In this document: one piece after another, positions 43,069-56,100 of the stretch
Position numbering within the stretch: the stretch's first letter is position 1
Layout: the number at the start of each line of letters is the position of its first letter
Assembly: GCA_902728285.1 (NCBI GenBank)
Contig: CACVBU010000964.1
Coordinates: 1,200,966 to 1,264,965 of the forward strand
From: Clytia hemisphaerica
Taxonomy: Eukaryota > Cnidaria > Hydrozoa > Leptothecata > Clytiidae
Length of the DNA: 64,000 nt
Direction: 5' to 3'
Position numbers and translations under genes: made by a program
Notes under the pieces: model-generated
Told to the model about the DNA's origin: nothing
The model's input: only the letters and a program-made list of their open reading frames with translations
The model's database searches: none

Positions 43069-44220
43069 TATTTTTACTTAGTCAAATCGGGGTAGAAATT
43101 AAGAATTTTAAATTTTCGCATCTGCTGAATGAATCTTGAATTCACGCATTTACAAATTTTTTCTTGAGATTCATGCAGACCCCGTTCTTCAAGAAAACTG
43201 AGAAAAAAATGGTAAATAAGAGATATTCTATGCATACCTTCAAAAAAATTGCGACATTCTGGTAATAAAAATGGAGATTGTCACGCATTCACGCATGCAC
43301 GAAAACCTCTGGGAAACTATTCTTTCTTAATAGGGACTGCCAAAATATCAGCATTACAAAAAACGATAAAAATCAATTTTCTTTCACAGTCAGACAGTGG
43401 CCAATGTAAAAATTATGCAATGAACAGCTAAAGAATTTCCCAGGACCCATTATGGACATGCTCTTTCTAGAAATCCGACTCCTTGCTTCTTGTGAATCCT
43501 GCTAACCGATCGAATTTCTTCACACAGAGACAGCCCTGATCCTGCCTGGCTCACACCCGTAAGGTACAAACGTTTTCGCCCCTCTGTCACACATTCTGTT
43601 TTAGTTATTCATCTTAATGTACGAATATTTATAATTTTTTTTAAGCTGTTTTTGTTTGACAACTCTTGGTATTTCAAACAAATAATTTCATCAGCTGGAC
43701 ATCTGGTCAATCAAGAAAAAACCAACTCTATCTATTCGGGTCAATCACTAAAAGATAATATTCTCGAATGAGTTATGGCATGGTCTTAAAATTACCATAA
43801 TTTTTAGATCACATTAGTCTACAGAAAATGACCAAACAAATGACTGAACATGAAGGCGACTATGATGTAGTTTCTAAACTGGGGTTCAAAATTATTTCAA
43901 TTAGACGATCTTGAATTTTAAGAAACATATTTAACTTTAAAAACCCATTAAGTAATTTCAAATTCCTTAACCGCAAAATCAATTTTGTATCTTTTGATTG
44001 CTCGATTATATTCTAACGACATTTGTCTAAGTTACTTTAAAAACTTATTAGTTTTCGTTAAATAGCTGCCGTTTCAGCATTTCAGCAGCATGAATTGAGG
44101 TGTCTTTTTTTTATTTTGGTCAGTTCTGATTTGATAAGCCAGTAGGTCAGAGTTAGTGAAAACACATCTGATATGTGAACCAAATTTCAAAGTTAAACAT
44201 TGACAATTATTCATAACAAA
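43069..44220. other. Intergenic region between divergent genes
   Basis: This separates the minus-strand cysteine-rich gene from the plus-strand methyltransferase, so it should hold both promoters. I found no convincing TATA box for either. A GC-richer patch near 43480-43590 has no protein motif. Confidence 0.35.
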
Positions 44221-44997
44221 ATGCCAGCGGGTCAAAAAACAAACGATGCATCGGAAATATATCATACATTTAGCAAAGTAATGCAAGTTAAAGGCTTCGA
44301 AGGGCTCATTCAAAACATTCGAATCAAAAAAGGTTGGAAAATCTTAGACGTTGGTTGCGGTACTGGAAACAATACTTTTCAACTTTCAAAAATGGTCGGA
44401 GAAAAAGGAAAAGTTGTTGGTATTGATCCTATCAAAGAACGAATCGAAAAAGCAAAAGACGCATTTAGCGATACATCAAACTTGGAATTTCACCAGGCTT
44501 TTGGTAGAGATGCTTCGAACTTTGGAGATGATTTTGATTTGGTGATCATGGTATTTGTATTACATTGGTTGACACCTGCTGAAAAAGAAGCTACTTTAAA
44601 AAGTATTTTTAAATGTTTGAAACGTGGTGGTCAGCTGTTATTAAATCCTTCGAATGGGTCTGATTTTTTTAAAACTGTGATACGTCAATTGTCAGTTTAC
44701 GAAAAGATAACCAGTAATTTCTATTACATCGGAGTTGATGAAATCAAAAACTTATTAATTACAGCTGGATTTGGTGATTTGGATATAAGCGAAGAATATA
44801 GGTTAGTGTTTCAGGGAATCCAATCTTTGGATGACTTTATTCATTGGATTGCTGCCAGTATCCATACGGTGGATTATGAGCCACTGGTCGTCGAAATGCT
44901 GGATGTATGTCAAAGACAAGATATGTCTTTCATGTATAACGAATCAGGACAGTTGACGGTTAAACACCCAGTCTATAACATTTATTGTAAGAAATAA
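44221..44997 (+). CDS. Class I SAM-dependent methyltransferase, intronless
   Basis: A 258-residue protein starting at ATG 44221; upstream in-frame codons include no ATG. The Rossmann-type signature is clear: motif I ILDVGCGTGNNTF (residues 41-53) binds S-adenosylmethionine, the acidic residue of GIDP (67-70) would hold the ribose hydroxyls, DLVIMVFVLHW (106-116) is motif IV, and LKRGGQLLLNPS is the next strand. The layout and length fit the small-molecule methyltransferases annotated as juvenile-hormone-acid-methyltransferase-like in many animals. The substrate cannot be read from the sequence. There is no signal peptide or membrane segment, so it is probably cytosolic. AATAAA overlaps the stop codon (44993-44998). 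A MITE begins about 50 bp downstream. Confidence 0.9.
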   Translation: MPAGQKTNDASEIYHTFSKVMQVKGFEGLIQNIRIKKGWKILDVGCGTGNNTFQLSKMVGEKGKVVGIDPIKERIEKAKDAFSDTSNLEFHQAFGRDASNFGDDFDLVIMVFVLHWLTPAEKEATLKSIFKCLKRGGQLLLNPSNGSDFFKTVIRQLSVYEKITSNFYYIGVDEIKNLLITAGFGDLDISEEYRLVFQGIQSLDDFIHWIAASIHTVDYEPLVVEMLDVCQRQDMSFMYNESGQLTVKHPVYNIYCKK

Positions 44998-45045
44998 ACC
45001 AAGCTCGAACCCAGCCCCTTACAGTAGCTCAGTTTTTTATGATTA

Positions 45046-45448
45046 ACTTATCGGCCCTTTTTACACCGGCCCTTATTTCCGTTATTTTTTGGCTCGTGGC
45101 GTAATTAAGGCCGGCGTAAAAAGGGCCAAGATTTTATAATTTTAACCTAAAAGTGGCGTTAATTTTTAATCATTATTTCTCAATTTAATGGATTTTAGGT
45201 ATGATTCGAAGACGAAAATTATATCCATTGTTTTACTCCATATTTAAAACATTGAAATATTTAATATATTTAAAAATCATTGATTTTCGATGGAATTTTC
45301 AACAGTTTACTACTGAAAAATTACATCATTATTTACTAATTTGAAGCATAAGTAGCCATTTTTACAAATTTTGGCGTTATTAACGGCCCTAATTGACGTA
45401 AGCCCAAAATTAGGCCGTGGCGTAATAAAAAAGGGCCGGCGTAAAAGG
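45046..45448. mobile_element. TA-flanked MITE, GGCGTAAAAAGGGCC family (copy 2)
   Basis: Shares ends, subterminal GGCGTAATTAAGGCCGG-type repeats and the central GATTTTAGGTATGATTCGAAG with the copy at 6070-6485. TA flanks both ends. The right terminus has lost part of its inverted repeat. Confidence 0.75.
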
Positions 45449-45756
45449 TATGATGACGATCTACAATAATGTTCGTAAAAATATTTTCGAAAAGTTTTAA
45501 ACAGTGGGGAGGGGGTGGACGTTTATTAGGCACCCAATGACCATCAGATGACACTTCTGCTAAAAGTAAAATATATTTTTGCCTTACTCAGATTTAACCT
45601 AATCCTATAAAATCTATAAAAGGGACAAATGGTTCAGGCGGGCTTGTCATGGCTTTGAAAAGTCACATCTTGGTGTAACTTTTCGGGGAGATCATGTGGT
45701 GGGTTTTCACATCTTTGGGCATTATACAGTGACAGAATGCATTGTGCACAGGCACT

Positions 45757-45932
45757 ATTCATGATATTACGTATTATTCATGACGTAATGTTTTCTACGG
45801 AAATACCCCGGTTTTAGCAAGTAGTCACGAATTCAAACTAGGCAAAAGTTGTATAAAATTTGCCACTACTGGCAAAAACCGGGGTCTTTCCGTAGAAAAC
45901 ATTACGTCATGAATATCATGAATTCGTAGAGG
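45757..45932. mobile_element. MITE with CATGACGTAATGTTTTC arms
   Basis: Left ATTCATGACGTAATGTTTTC then TACGGAAATACCCCGG. Right CCGGGGTCTTTCCGTA then GAAAACATTACGTCATGAAT. A related single arm lies near 53440-53470. Confidence 0.65.
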
Positions 45933-46049
45933 AGTTCATCTTGGGTGAGAAAACTAACGTTCAATTTCCTGAAATAAATTATTTTTTAATTATTGATATA
46001 AACAAAAGTAAATCTATCGAATCTATCATATAACAAAACAGCAATAGAA

Positions 46050-47515
46050 TTATCGTCGTCTTTTTCCATCAATAAATCTTTGTCTGCACTCTTCATATTG
46101 CCATCTACATGTTTCCCATCGGCCTTCATTTTCCATACAAGGTTGGACGCAATCCCATAACGAACCGGGTTGGCCAATCGAACGACGCCAAGTCTCAAAA
46201 TCCTCCGCCATCTAAAGTTTGCAATGAAGAACATCATAAATATCAGAATCAGAAGTCTAAATACCCCTGTCTCACAGCCCTGTTGGAAAATATTCTCTCT
46301 TTCCCACAAGTAGGGATGACAATTTCTATTGAATTCAATTGGGGATAGAAATTCTATTGCTCCTTAAATCTCAAAAGGAGATGAAACTTTCCCAGTGTAG
46401 CTGAAATTTAAGGGTATTTTTAGCACCTGGGACGAATTTTTTTTTTCCAGTAGGGAGGTAGTCCCACAGGGTCTGTGACACAGGGGTGTAATCTAAATAC
46501 ACTTAATTACCCCAACTTCACAAACTTTTAAGTTCAAAAAATTAGAATAACGTCAAGGTCCACATATACGTACCCTGAGTATCAGAGGTCAAGTCTTCAA
46601 AGAGAAAATATACTCGAATTTATTCACGCTGTGATACTCACGGTACATATACGAGCTTGATGACTTGATTCACTCTAGCGATTTGACGTCAATCTACCGC
46701 TGGTAAAACCGAACACATATTCCTTGTCTAGAATTGACGTGTATTTTAAATATTTTCTTGACCTCAGTCGTGTTATTATAATCATCCCCTGTCTCAAAGT
46801 TTTTCTATCTAGAGAAGAACACATCTGCATCACAGGATTCGGTGGACAAATATTAAGCAGTTATTGGACAAAGTCGAATCCAATATTTTTCATATTGGAT
46901 GAGACTGCGTCCAAATAAATGGTTTATTATCCGTTCATCGCTAAAATATTTCTCGTTTTCAAGCATAATTCCAACTTAAAGACCGTAAATCTGGTTTCTT
47001 GGTAGCTTTTTATTCATAAAGTCTTATTTTTATTTTGTGACGTAACGTCAAAAAGAAGATGCCAAATTGCATTGAACTCGTTGTGTGACGTCAATTTTTG
47101 AAATATGTAGCCTCCATGGAAGCAATATATTCGAAAATATTGGACAGCAAAGAAGCCAATCAAATGTCGCTATTTACGCGCGTCGGATAATAACCTGAAT
47201 TGTTATTCCCATTTGAAATCTACACTTTGGGATCGAGCCATTAGGAATATCGCTTAAAATTTTTGAACGCTCACAGGATTTCTAAGCTTATAAAACAATA
47301 CAATAGAATTAATACCAATGGGTAGTATAGCATGGCATTCTCAATGGGTTATAAACCAATCACCATTTGGCTCTTGTAGTTTATCCCCACTTGCTAGAAG
47401 AGTCCTTTGATCAATTAACTTGGATGTATATTACCTCATAATCACTAACATATCTTGCATTTGCCAAGGCTATCAGCGAACATACTGCAAACGCCACCAC
47501 TGTAATTGTCTTCAT
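46050..47515 (-). CDS. Short secreted four-cysteine peptide precursor (two exons, tentative)
   Basis: Exon 1 (47435-47515) encodes a signal peptide, MKTITVVAFAVCSLIALANA, then RYVSDYE, and ends at a consensus donor (GAG|GTAATA). Exon 2 (46050-46211) follows a weak acceptor (AACTTTAG) in the same phase 0, and gives 80 residues in all. Exon 2 has four cysteines spaced C-x3-C-x9-C-x6-C (DCVQPC ... ETCRW ... EECRQ), and ends RFIDGKRRR. A Gly followed by Lys-Arg at the C-terminus is the classic signal for proteolytic trimming and amidation of peptide hormones. A secreted hormone, defence or toxin-type peptide is possible; I cannot choose among these. A hAT-like MITE lies in the intron. Another exon could lie in the 1.2-kb intron. 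The signal peptide exon is more secure than the join. Confidence 0.5.
46264..46491. mobile_element. hAT-like MITE with 8-bp target duplication
   Basis: TCTAAATA flanks both sides (46256-46263 and 46492-46499). Ends CCCCTGTCTCACAGCCC and GGGTCTGTGACACAGGGGTG are inverted, with a CAGGGGTG terminus of hAT style; the left end has lost a few bases. It lies in the intron of the peptide gene. Confidence 0.7.
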
Positions 47516-47918
47516 CTCGAGTTTATATTTAATTTTTCTGAGAAAAAAGGAGGAGAAAAAGTTATATTCAAACTTATGTATTACTTCATACAGGTACAGT
47601 AACCTAGGAAACATTTTAATTTTGAAGGGAATGCATTATGTACTTAATATCAAAAACGAATTTTTACCAGTAAGTAATTTATCATTAAAAGTTTTTGAAA
47701 ACATTATTCGGGGGCAAAGCCACCCCCCGGTAGCCGGTAGTTAGGCACGATTATAACCCTTCGTCTTCTCTTATCCCGAAAATTTCAGTCAAATGTACAA
47801 CGAATTTTTCTTTATTTTCCCAATTACTATTAATCGACCAAAACCTTACAAAATGCTACAATCTGATTTTAATTATTGTACACGATGTTACAGGAACCAT
47901 GACTTGTTATAAGTTTTA
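47516..47918. other. Upstream region of the peptide gene
   Basis: A TATAAAC lies only about 12 nt above the ATG at 47515, too close to be a normal TATA box, so an untranslated first exon may lie further upstream. No other feature. Confidence 0.3.
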
Positions 47919-48078
47919 CAGTTGTCACTCTCTAATTCGACGTTCTACAATTCAATACGCTCCATTTATTCGATAATTTTGAAAGTCCCTGTCAACAAGA
48001 AAATCTTATAAACGACGCTCTTCTATTCGATACAAAATCAGATCCCCCCTTAAAAATCGAATTAGAGAGCGTCAACTG
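47919..48078. mobile_element. pogo/Tigger-like MITE, TA-flanked
   Basis: CAGTTGTCACTCTCTAATTC on the left is inverted as GAATTAGAGAGCGTCAACTG on the right. TA flanks at 47917-47918 and 48079-48080. The interior carries TTCTACAATTC and CTTCTATTCGA. The CAGT...AATTCGA pattern fits pogo/Tigger termini. Confidence 0.75.
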
Positions 48079-48485
48079 TACTTCAAATCGAGAGCTCTGA
48101 AACCTTGGTTTTGATCCTAAAGTAAGCCTTAATTTATACTTTTTCAAATGACTCTAAGAAGGAGAATTCATCAGTACTAAAAAGGCCATAAAAAGGAGAT
48201 TTTTTATTACCCTTCATCTAAAAAGATACCCAATATTTGTAATGGTTTAATCTAAACACCCATATGTTTTTCTATGTTTATAAAACAACTCCAAATTAGT
48301 TTAAGGGCAGGTTTTTTGAAAAAGAAAAGGAATTAAAACAGATGGTTTTCCATGCAAAACAAACTTTTTAGGCCAGTACCTTTTTTACGGAAAATAATTT
48401 TCTAAAAGGCCAATATTTACTACATATCTATACATCAAAATATTTTATTTCAAAATACAATTTAGATAATATTGGTCCTTTCGAA

Positions 48486-49055
48486 CGCTTTTTTTCTATA
48501 AGAATCAGTAAATTTTGGCTCAGGCTGGGGCTGAGTTTCTCAATTTTTTGAAATTTCCAAGCTTTAATGTTCTTAATCTTTGAGTTTAAAGCCCCGAAGT
48601 GGCTAGAGTAGAAACTTTCGGATGGGAAATGAAAGTACTTAATCTCTTAACCAGAACGCCCGCGCGTGGTTTTTACACAAACGCCGGATTGGAATTAAAA
48701 TTTCTAGATTTCAAAAAAACGCAGTCCTCAAAAGCAAAGGAACCGCTAGATACAATTAACCATCATTCATGATTGCGGCGCGTTCTGGATGGAAAATAAG
48801 TGGTTTTACTTTTTCTTGCCTGAGAAAGGTTGAGATTCTACTCTAGCCCTTCAGGCTTTTAACTCAATGTTCTTAATGCACTTAGTTTCATTACTTAAAA
48901 ACTTAAAACAAAAAAAGTTTAAAATCTGTTAATATCAGTACTCTTTTCTGAAACCAGAGTCTCAGGATTGTTGTTAATCTGTTATTAATTCGGTTTTCGA
49001 ACCAATTTTCAGCCTCGTATTCTTATAAAATTATTCTTATAAAAAAAGCGTGTAT
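48486..49055. repeat. TAAGAACAT/AGGCTT-type repeat, long copy
   Basis: Left ACGCTTTTTTTCTATAAGAA and right TTCTTATAAAAAAAGCGTGT are inverted. Inside are TTAATGTTCTTAATCTTTGA, AGGCTTTTAACTC and AATGTTCTTAATGCAC. About 570 bp. No coding region. Confidence 0.6.
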
Positions 49056-50145
49056 TTGCTTCACACATTAGCGAAAAGAAGAGAAATATTACCTATGTTG
49101 GCTTTTTTTAGTCGTGGTAATTATTTAAGGTCCCCATCGCTCGATCAGACCAATTTGCTATTAAAGGAAATCGAGCTATCTTAAATTTAGCTAGAGGTTA
49201 CCCAATGGTTTGTAAAATATACTTTCATCGGTCAATAATATTTTCCGATATCTTTTATAATGTTCACTCTCGAATATCTTTTCAATAAGCACAAAATCGC
49301 TATCTAATTAGAAGTCTATCAAAAGTTACAGCCTATTTTGTCTGCGCCAAAAATTATATTGATACAGATTAGCCCGGAAACCTATTAAGCTTTTCTTCAT
49401 AAGAAGGTCCCTGAATTTGGTCGAAATACACCCTCCGAAAGCGCTGATGGTCGCCCAAGCCGACAAGAAAGATTTAAACATCGAATTATAGAGCCGGGAA
49501 CATGTCAACGTTTCTCTATATCAAGTTTTGCTGAAATATAAAAAATGCAAATTATAGTAAGTATGAGTGCAAAAAATAAATTATCTGGTGTTACAAAATA
49601 TTACAAAATCTAAGTACAAAAATATATGACTCTTCCATGGCGTTCTAAAGCGCCATGGGCCCTTCTCAAAGTTTAGGCAATTTGAAATTTATCCCTGAAA
49701 TACGCCATAACATGACATAATTGTTTAGGATGCAACTCTTAATTAAAATGTAGGTCACTTCCTCAAGATCAACGCCTCGCTTTCTTAAGCAAGAACATTT
49801 TTAGAATTTCAAAATAATGTCAGAACTTCACAACTAGAAAATTAGAAAGATTAGGTTCAATTCTTTTTGGGCGCGTTACCAACGTGGCAGCGTCGAGGTA
49901 TTCCTGTTGATCCTGGGACCTTTCCATTTGGAAGTCAACATTTGGGGGATTTCTTTAAGCAGAAAATCGGCCCCCCATGTTGAATGAACCTCGCTAATTT
50001 ATTTAAACTTCACTTTTTCTGGAAAACTCTCCGTTCTTTTGTGATTTTCAGCACATCACTATCCCCATCCCTTTTATACAGGGTGAGGAGTGCAAGTTAT
50101 GGTATTTACTAGATAAAAAATAAAAAACAAGAGTCCCCTCTCGCA
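49056..50145. other. Gene-free stretch
   Basis: This lies downstream of the PH-domain gene. No repeat or gene is recognised, and no clear AATAAA beyond the one overlapping the stop region of that gene. Confidence 0.35.
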
Positions 50146-53100
50146 TTATTTATTCAAACTAGCAGCGTAACTTTTCAGCAGCGCGAAAGCTGGGAATTCT
50201 TCTTTTTCATCAAAACTCAATTTATTTTGTTTTGAAAGCTTCTTCAAATCAATGTCCATCATTTCATTAATCTGTTCGTCAGTAAATAACTCTTTCATTT
50301 CCGTAAATGCGTATTTCTGATTCCCGCCAAATGGTAGTGGAAGATCAGGTGTGGCGCATGAAGTTGGCGCCCCATCAACGCCCTCAATGTCACTTTCGTC
50401 ACTATCTACTTCATTGTCAAGCTCTTGATCGAGTTCTTGATAAATACTCTCTACCGCAGTATCATCTTCCGTTGCTGTAGACATTTTCCGTAATGCGGAA
50501 TTGGCCCGTGTCAGGGTGTCCGCAACAGAGCTAGACCGTTTTTTAAGTTCCACTTTTTCCTTTGTGGAAGAAGATAAACTTTCTTCTGCGATTGTGCTTG
50601 CCCGTTGTTTTTCGCTATCGTTAGTATTATTCGCTTCCGGTATTGATGCGTATACATTTTCTTCCGATGAAGTAGATTTCAAACTTTTTGATTTGGACTT
50701 TTTGGACGATTTCTTTTTCGGCTTCTCCTTGAACACATTGTTGTCTGAAATAGAGAAAAAAAATCAAAAACGTATGCACTTGGTCGAATGATTCTAGTTT
50801 GGAAAGTCAGAAAAATCTTTGCTCCGGGAAAAAAGAATGTTGTGGTAATTTTAATATTCGAATGAATCAAAGCATGAAAGTATTTAGGTTTCATCAAATC
50901 CATACGAACCATGTTTCCCTGATTTAAATTATGAAAAGAGCTTTCTTAACACATTCACTGCCGACTATGAGTATACTCGTAATACAGGCAGTACTTCGAA
51001 GAGTTATAACTTTTGACACAAAAACTTTTGCGTGTACAATTTGAAGGTATTTGAAGCAAAACTTAGGCTACACAGGAGCTTCTTTAAGACAAACTTTCCA
51101 AGAGGCCAAATGTTCAGAAAAGGGCTCAGCAGTGACATATGTTTAAATATAAATTTAATACCTTTTCGTTTCAATTTCTTTAGAAAAGACATCCCGATCC
51201 AACAAATTTAAACCTTCTATTATATTTAAGCAATACGTGAGTATACCATAAACATTACATTATACTCATATAGATTGACATTCAAATTAAGATAAAACCT
51301 CACAAAAATCACGCTAAAAAGATTAACATTTTTTTCTTTTATTTAACTTGCATGAAATTTCATGAAATGTTTGTTGGTATGTACATGTAGTGTAGACGCA
51401 GTTCAGAACAAAAATGAAAGTAGTGTCTAATTTCATATATGATGCTTATTTGTGTCACATTAGAAGCAGTATAACTAAATATAATAGAGGGTTTAAATTT
51501 GTTGGATCGTAATGTATTTTGTAAAGAAATTGAAACGAAAAGGTATTATATTTATCATTTTCAGATCATTCTTTAGTTTTTGTTTCAAATTATATCGTTT
51601 AGAACGAAGTGGATCAGTGTTATTGATCGAGTCAGTTTTTTATTAGCCCGATGGTCAAGTATTATTTTTTGATAGATTGAAGTTGCCAGGTGTAATATGG
51701 TTGACTTTATTTTTTGGTATTGCTTGAGCACACATCAAATCCATTAGATTCAGCCCCTTTTTGGAGAAAAAAAAACAGAAAAACATGACCAATTGACATA
51801 TTTTTGAGTTATTTGTTATGTTTTTATTATAATTTCATAAACTTTGTTGGAGTTGAGAATATATTTTATTGTTCTGTTGTTTGTATATCTTTGAAAACGA
51901 AAGTGAAAATTCTAAGATTTCATCTAGTTTTCATCACTGGAAAACTTCATCACCGTCAAAAATTATCAAAAAGCAAAGTTAAACCAAAAGTAAACTATAG
52001 TCTACCCTTTTAAATACGTTGAACCATAGATGTGTATTGAACTGAGAAAATTCTGGAAAAAAATTCTGGAATATTGCTTTTTTTTGGTCTTTTACACATA
52101 TCTCTCTTTTGGAGTTCACTAGAAAAGTCTCTAGCCGGGGAAAACTCCGTCACTTGCGTTGCCTAAAAATGTCGTCACTTGTTCCTGAGTAATTTTTCCA
52201 CTTATGTATTATATTTTGATTGGGTTTGGCTCAAGTTCGTGATATTATTTTTGAACGCAATGTCGTTTTGTTCTAAATCTTTGATTATCTTTGTTTCAGA
52301 AAAAGAACAGAATTCTGCATCTATGTAAAACCAAATGAAAACAATGATCCAATATTTCACAAAGTCCAAAAAGCCCGTTTTTTAGCCGTTTTTTGGCCCA
52401 AATTTGCCCAAAAACATCTTTTTTCAAAAATCGGGCTCTGTCACATTCGAAGGTTTATTGTTATGTATCTTTGTGTAAAATATCATAAAGAATGAAAGAG
52501 CCAATCTCGACCTAAGTAATTGATAATGTGCTTATAAAAAATATCGAATTTGGCCAGTTTTTCTATAAGAATACGCCAAGCAACCAAAATTTCTTGTCTA
52601 AACACAAATATTCTTCAAAAGTAAGCCCTCATGAGCAAAAAAAACATCTATCTCATAAAAAAATTGAGTAATTTGACTAAGAACATTGATGTATGCTTAT
52701 TAATAGTGATTCTTATAGATAAACATGCGTTTTTTTGAGCCAACAAAATTTTTTTGCAAAAATCTGCTTGAGCCATCTTTTACCTATGATGGTACCCTAC
52801 TTTCATGCAAAAATCAGAAAAAATTAATGATCCAATTTTTCAACAAGTCCAAAAAAACCGTTTTTTAGCCGTTTTTTGGCCCAAATTTGCCCAAAAATCT
52901 TTTTTCCGAAAATCGGGCTCCGTCACATTTTGGCCACCACCATTTTGCACCTTTGTACCAAAAATCAAAAGATTCCTATGATTCAATCCTGAGAAAAGTT
53001 GGTAACAGACAAACAGAACGGACGAACGGACGGACAGACGGACGAAAACGGACGAACAAACACAGGTTAATTTATAGGACCTCCACCGGGGTAGGTCCAA

Positions 53101-56100
53101 AAAAGAAAAATCATTGGTATCTAGGTTGAAGTAACACTCAAAATAAAGCTTTGACACTACTACTATTATTACTTTTAAATCAATATAACATCTTTTACGT
53201 ATAGTACCTTCTGCAGCTTTTGAGTTTGTTGAGCCAGTTGAAACAGAACTAACAGTACTTTGTCTTTGTGTTGTCATCCCTCTAGAAAAATTAAAAAAAG
53301 GTTTTAGAGTTTATTTTTTAATTGATGATATTTATAACGGTTATAATGTTTTATGCGGAAGCACCCAAAATTTCCCGTGCGTACGCCAATAGTTTTGTTG
53401 CTTTTTGGCAAACATCCAGTCGTTTTTGGTTACTTCATCCGTATAAAACATTACGTCATGAATATCATGAGTATATTAATATTGGAAAGATTCAAATTCC
53501 AGTCCGTACCAATAGACGATATCGGCTTAACATGAAAAATCAAATTTGACCCCCGAGAATTGCCCACAATGCTTTGCGCGGAAAAAAGTTCACGGTGACA
53601 TTTTTTACGCGCAAAGCATTGTGGGGAATTCTCGGGGGGGGGGTCAAATCTGAGTTTTCATGTTAAGCCGATATCGTCTATTTGGAGACAGGTATCGGAA
53701 AAACATACTTTTAACTTGTTCTTGATATTTTGGCCATCGTAGCCTTATGTTCTCATATATACATTAGTTGGATAAATTTTAGCGGGAATTCGATTTCGCG
53801 GATGAGGTTTCTTTATCTTTTGCGGGGGTTTTAACTTCACAGATCGGGAAAGAGATGGAAATTTTTGAAAAGGGCCAAGACCTTGAAATTGAATTTTCCA
53901 GGAAAATGAACAAAACTTTCTTTCAAATCGAATAAAAAACGTCATCTACTTCAGAATAGAGTGTTGCGTGCTTTCACTTTGACAAATAACTAAAAAACGA
54001 TGAAAATAGAAGATTTCATGGATTGCAAAAAAAAATATCTGTTTGTTCTAACTTAAGAAAACTCGTATCGTAGTTAGATAAAAGTCATCCTTCACTGGAT
54101 GTACCTTTTCTCGTCAGATGCTTTTCTTAAAGTGATCATCCAATCATCTCTTTCCATTTCCGATTTTGCTGACTGTTAAAAAAAGTAACAAGGATATTGG
54201 TATGAAATATTGTCCTATTTGATTTCAAAAATAAATAAACACACAGAGCTATATGAAATATTGTCTTAATTTGTTACCATACAGAACTACCAGGATCGTT
54301 TGTTTGTGAAAACCAAGCCTAGGTTCATGCAAATAGAGGATTGTATAGAGCACCTGGGGGGGGTCTAGACAGAAACTGTTGATGGTTGTTTGAAACATTT
54401 TTTGTTTCGGAAACGGATTTTTATAGGTGGGGCGTGTTTCAGTTTTTAAATGTTTCTATTTGATGAAAATGTTTCAAGTGCCTCCAGACCTTTATACATA
54501 GTCTTATACCAAACAGCAAAAAGTTTGAAAAACCAGCAAAATGAATTAAAATCTTCATTCGGAAATTAAAAATCTTACCATGCTGTATGTTCTTGACTTT
54601 GTGACAATTTCAAAAGCATATTTTGGTGATTTCAACACTACAAACGACTGAATCTGAAACAAAAGTCAATAAATAAGATTCATATTTTTCTTGGATTATT
54701 AAACCGGTCCTGTATCGGTAGGTCTAGATCTAGTCATTGTATCTATTTTAGGTTTTTTTTTGGTGGTACTAGGAGCCATAAGAAACTCTTAACCAAATTT
54801 AAAACATATATTTAAATTTTCTCAAGGTAAAAACCTGATTCTATCGGACAAAAAGTTCTAGTAAAACGTCTAATTTTACAATAGCTGAATGAATAGTTAA
54901 ACAGTTGAGAAGATTGATTATAATACTCACATCAATTAACTGGATGACACCAAGAAGAGTTGATTCCTGTAATTGACAAATAAATCAGGTTAGGTTTTTC
55001 ATGTTTTTGTTAATTTACCTAATTTCTGCCATTATGAAAGCAAACGTTCGAATCTGTGGATATGGCGATTCTTGCGCAAATCGAACGTTTGCTTCCATAG
55101 TGGAAATTACGTAAATTAACAAAACATGAAAAATCTCTAAGTCAGGAATAAAAAAAATCCAGGCTAAAAAATGTGGAAAGTTGTGTTGATTAAGGTGGTC
55201 ACATCTATTGGTGGGGATAGGACAAAATTTAAATTTTTTGAAAAAAGGCCTTATAAATGATATGTTACAGAACTAAAAATATGATTTTTATCACGTGACC
55301 TACGTTATACTCATGACCAGGATTGTAATACTTCAAAGCATCAGAATTCAAAACAAACCATCTTTTTCGCCAGCCCTATTAAAAAAAATATTTTTATGTC
55401 ATTTTAAGGACAAGGAGGCTTATTTATGTTATGTTTCTTAAAAATGCTTGAATAATCCAATAATAAATACTAAACTTTGAAAGAATCACAGAGGAACCCC
55501 AAAAAGCCCATTCACGCATTCACGCAAACTGCTGGGGGCCATCACAGGCAGGTACTTCTAGAACTTTTCAGCACTGTAAGCCTCATTCAAGGTTTTTTAT
55601 AAAAAAGTTTTTTAAAGTTTTCAAAAATATCCTCTTTATCTACTGTAATAAATAAAATTCACAATTGCTTATCCTCAGCTCAAGAAAAGTTTGTTATTAT
55701 TATTAGTACAGTGAAGTTCTCCGTAGCTCGAACACGCATGGGGAACTCGAGTTACAGAGTACTAAGTCGAGTTTTATTATTACTATGCAAGACCAACATT
55801 AAATAAATTGAACAATAAAAAAAATATAAGGTTTTTATGGCATTGTTACCTTTAAGGAAGGGACTAGAAAACTTGTTTCGAGTTTTAAGAAGATATTAGA
55901 GGTATAGAGGTTCCAGTTAATAGACTGTACTGCATTAAATAGCCTGCCTTTACAAATCTTTTCGTCCTTTGTCGTAGGAAGTCAAAGGTTTGTTGTCCTA
56001 AAGAGTTTTTTAAATAGTAATTAGTTTTATAAAACCCCTAATTAAAATCAGGATAATTATGAAAAATCAGTTGAGTTGAGCTTACCTGAAAACTGTGTTT

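Larger units (their letters stand above)
50745..53207. other. Large last intron of the PH-domain gene
   Basis: 2.46 kb. It holds two direct copies of a 100-bp repeat (52343-52446, 52826-52928) and a GGAC-rich simple repeat. No exon between the two is recognised, and the phase-1 junction joins directly. Confidence 0.5.
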
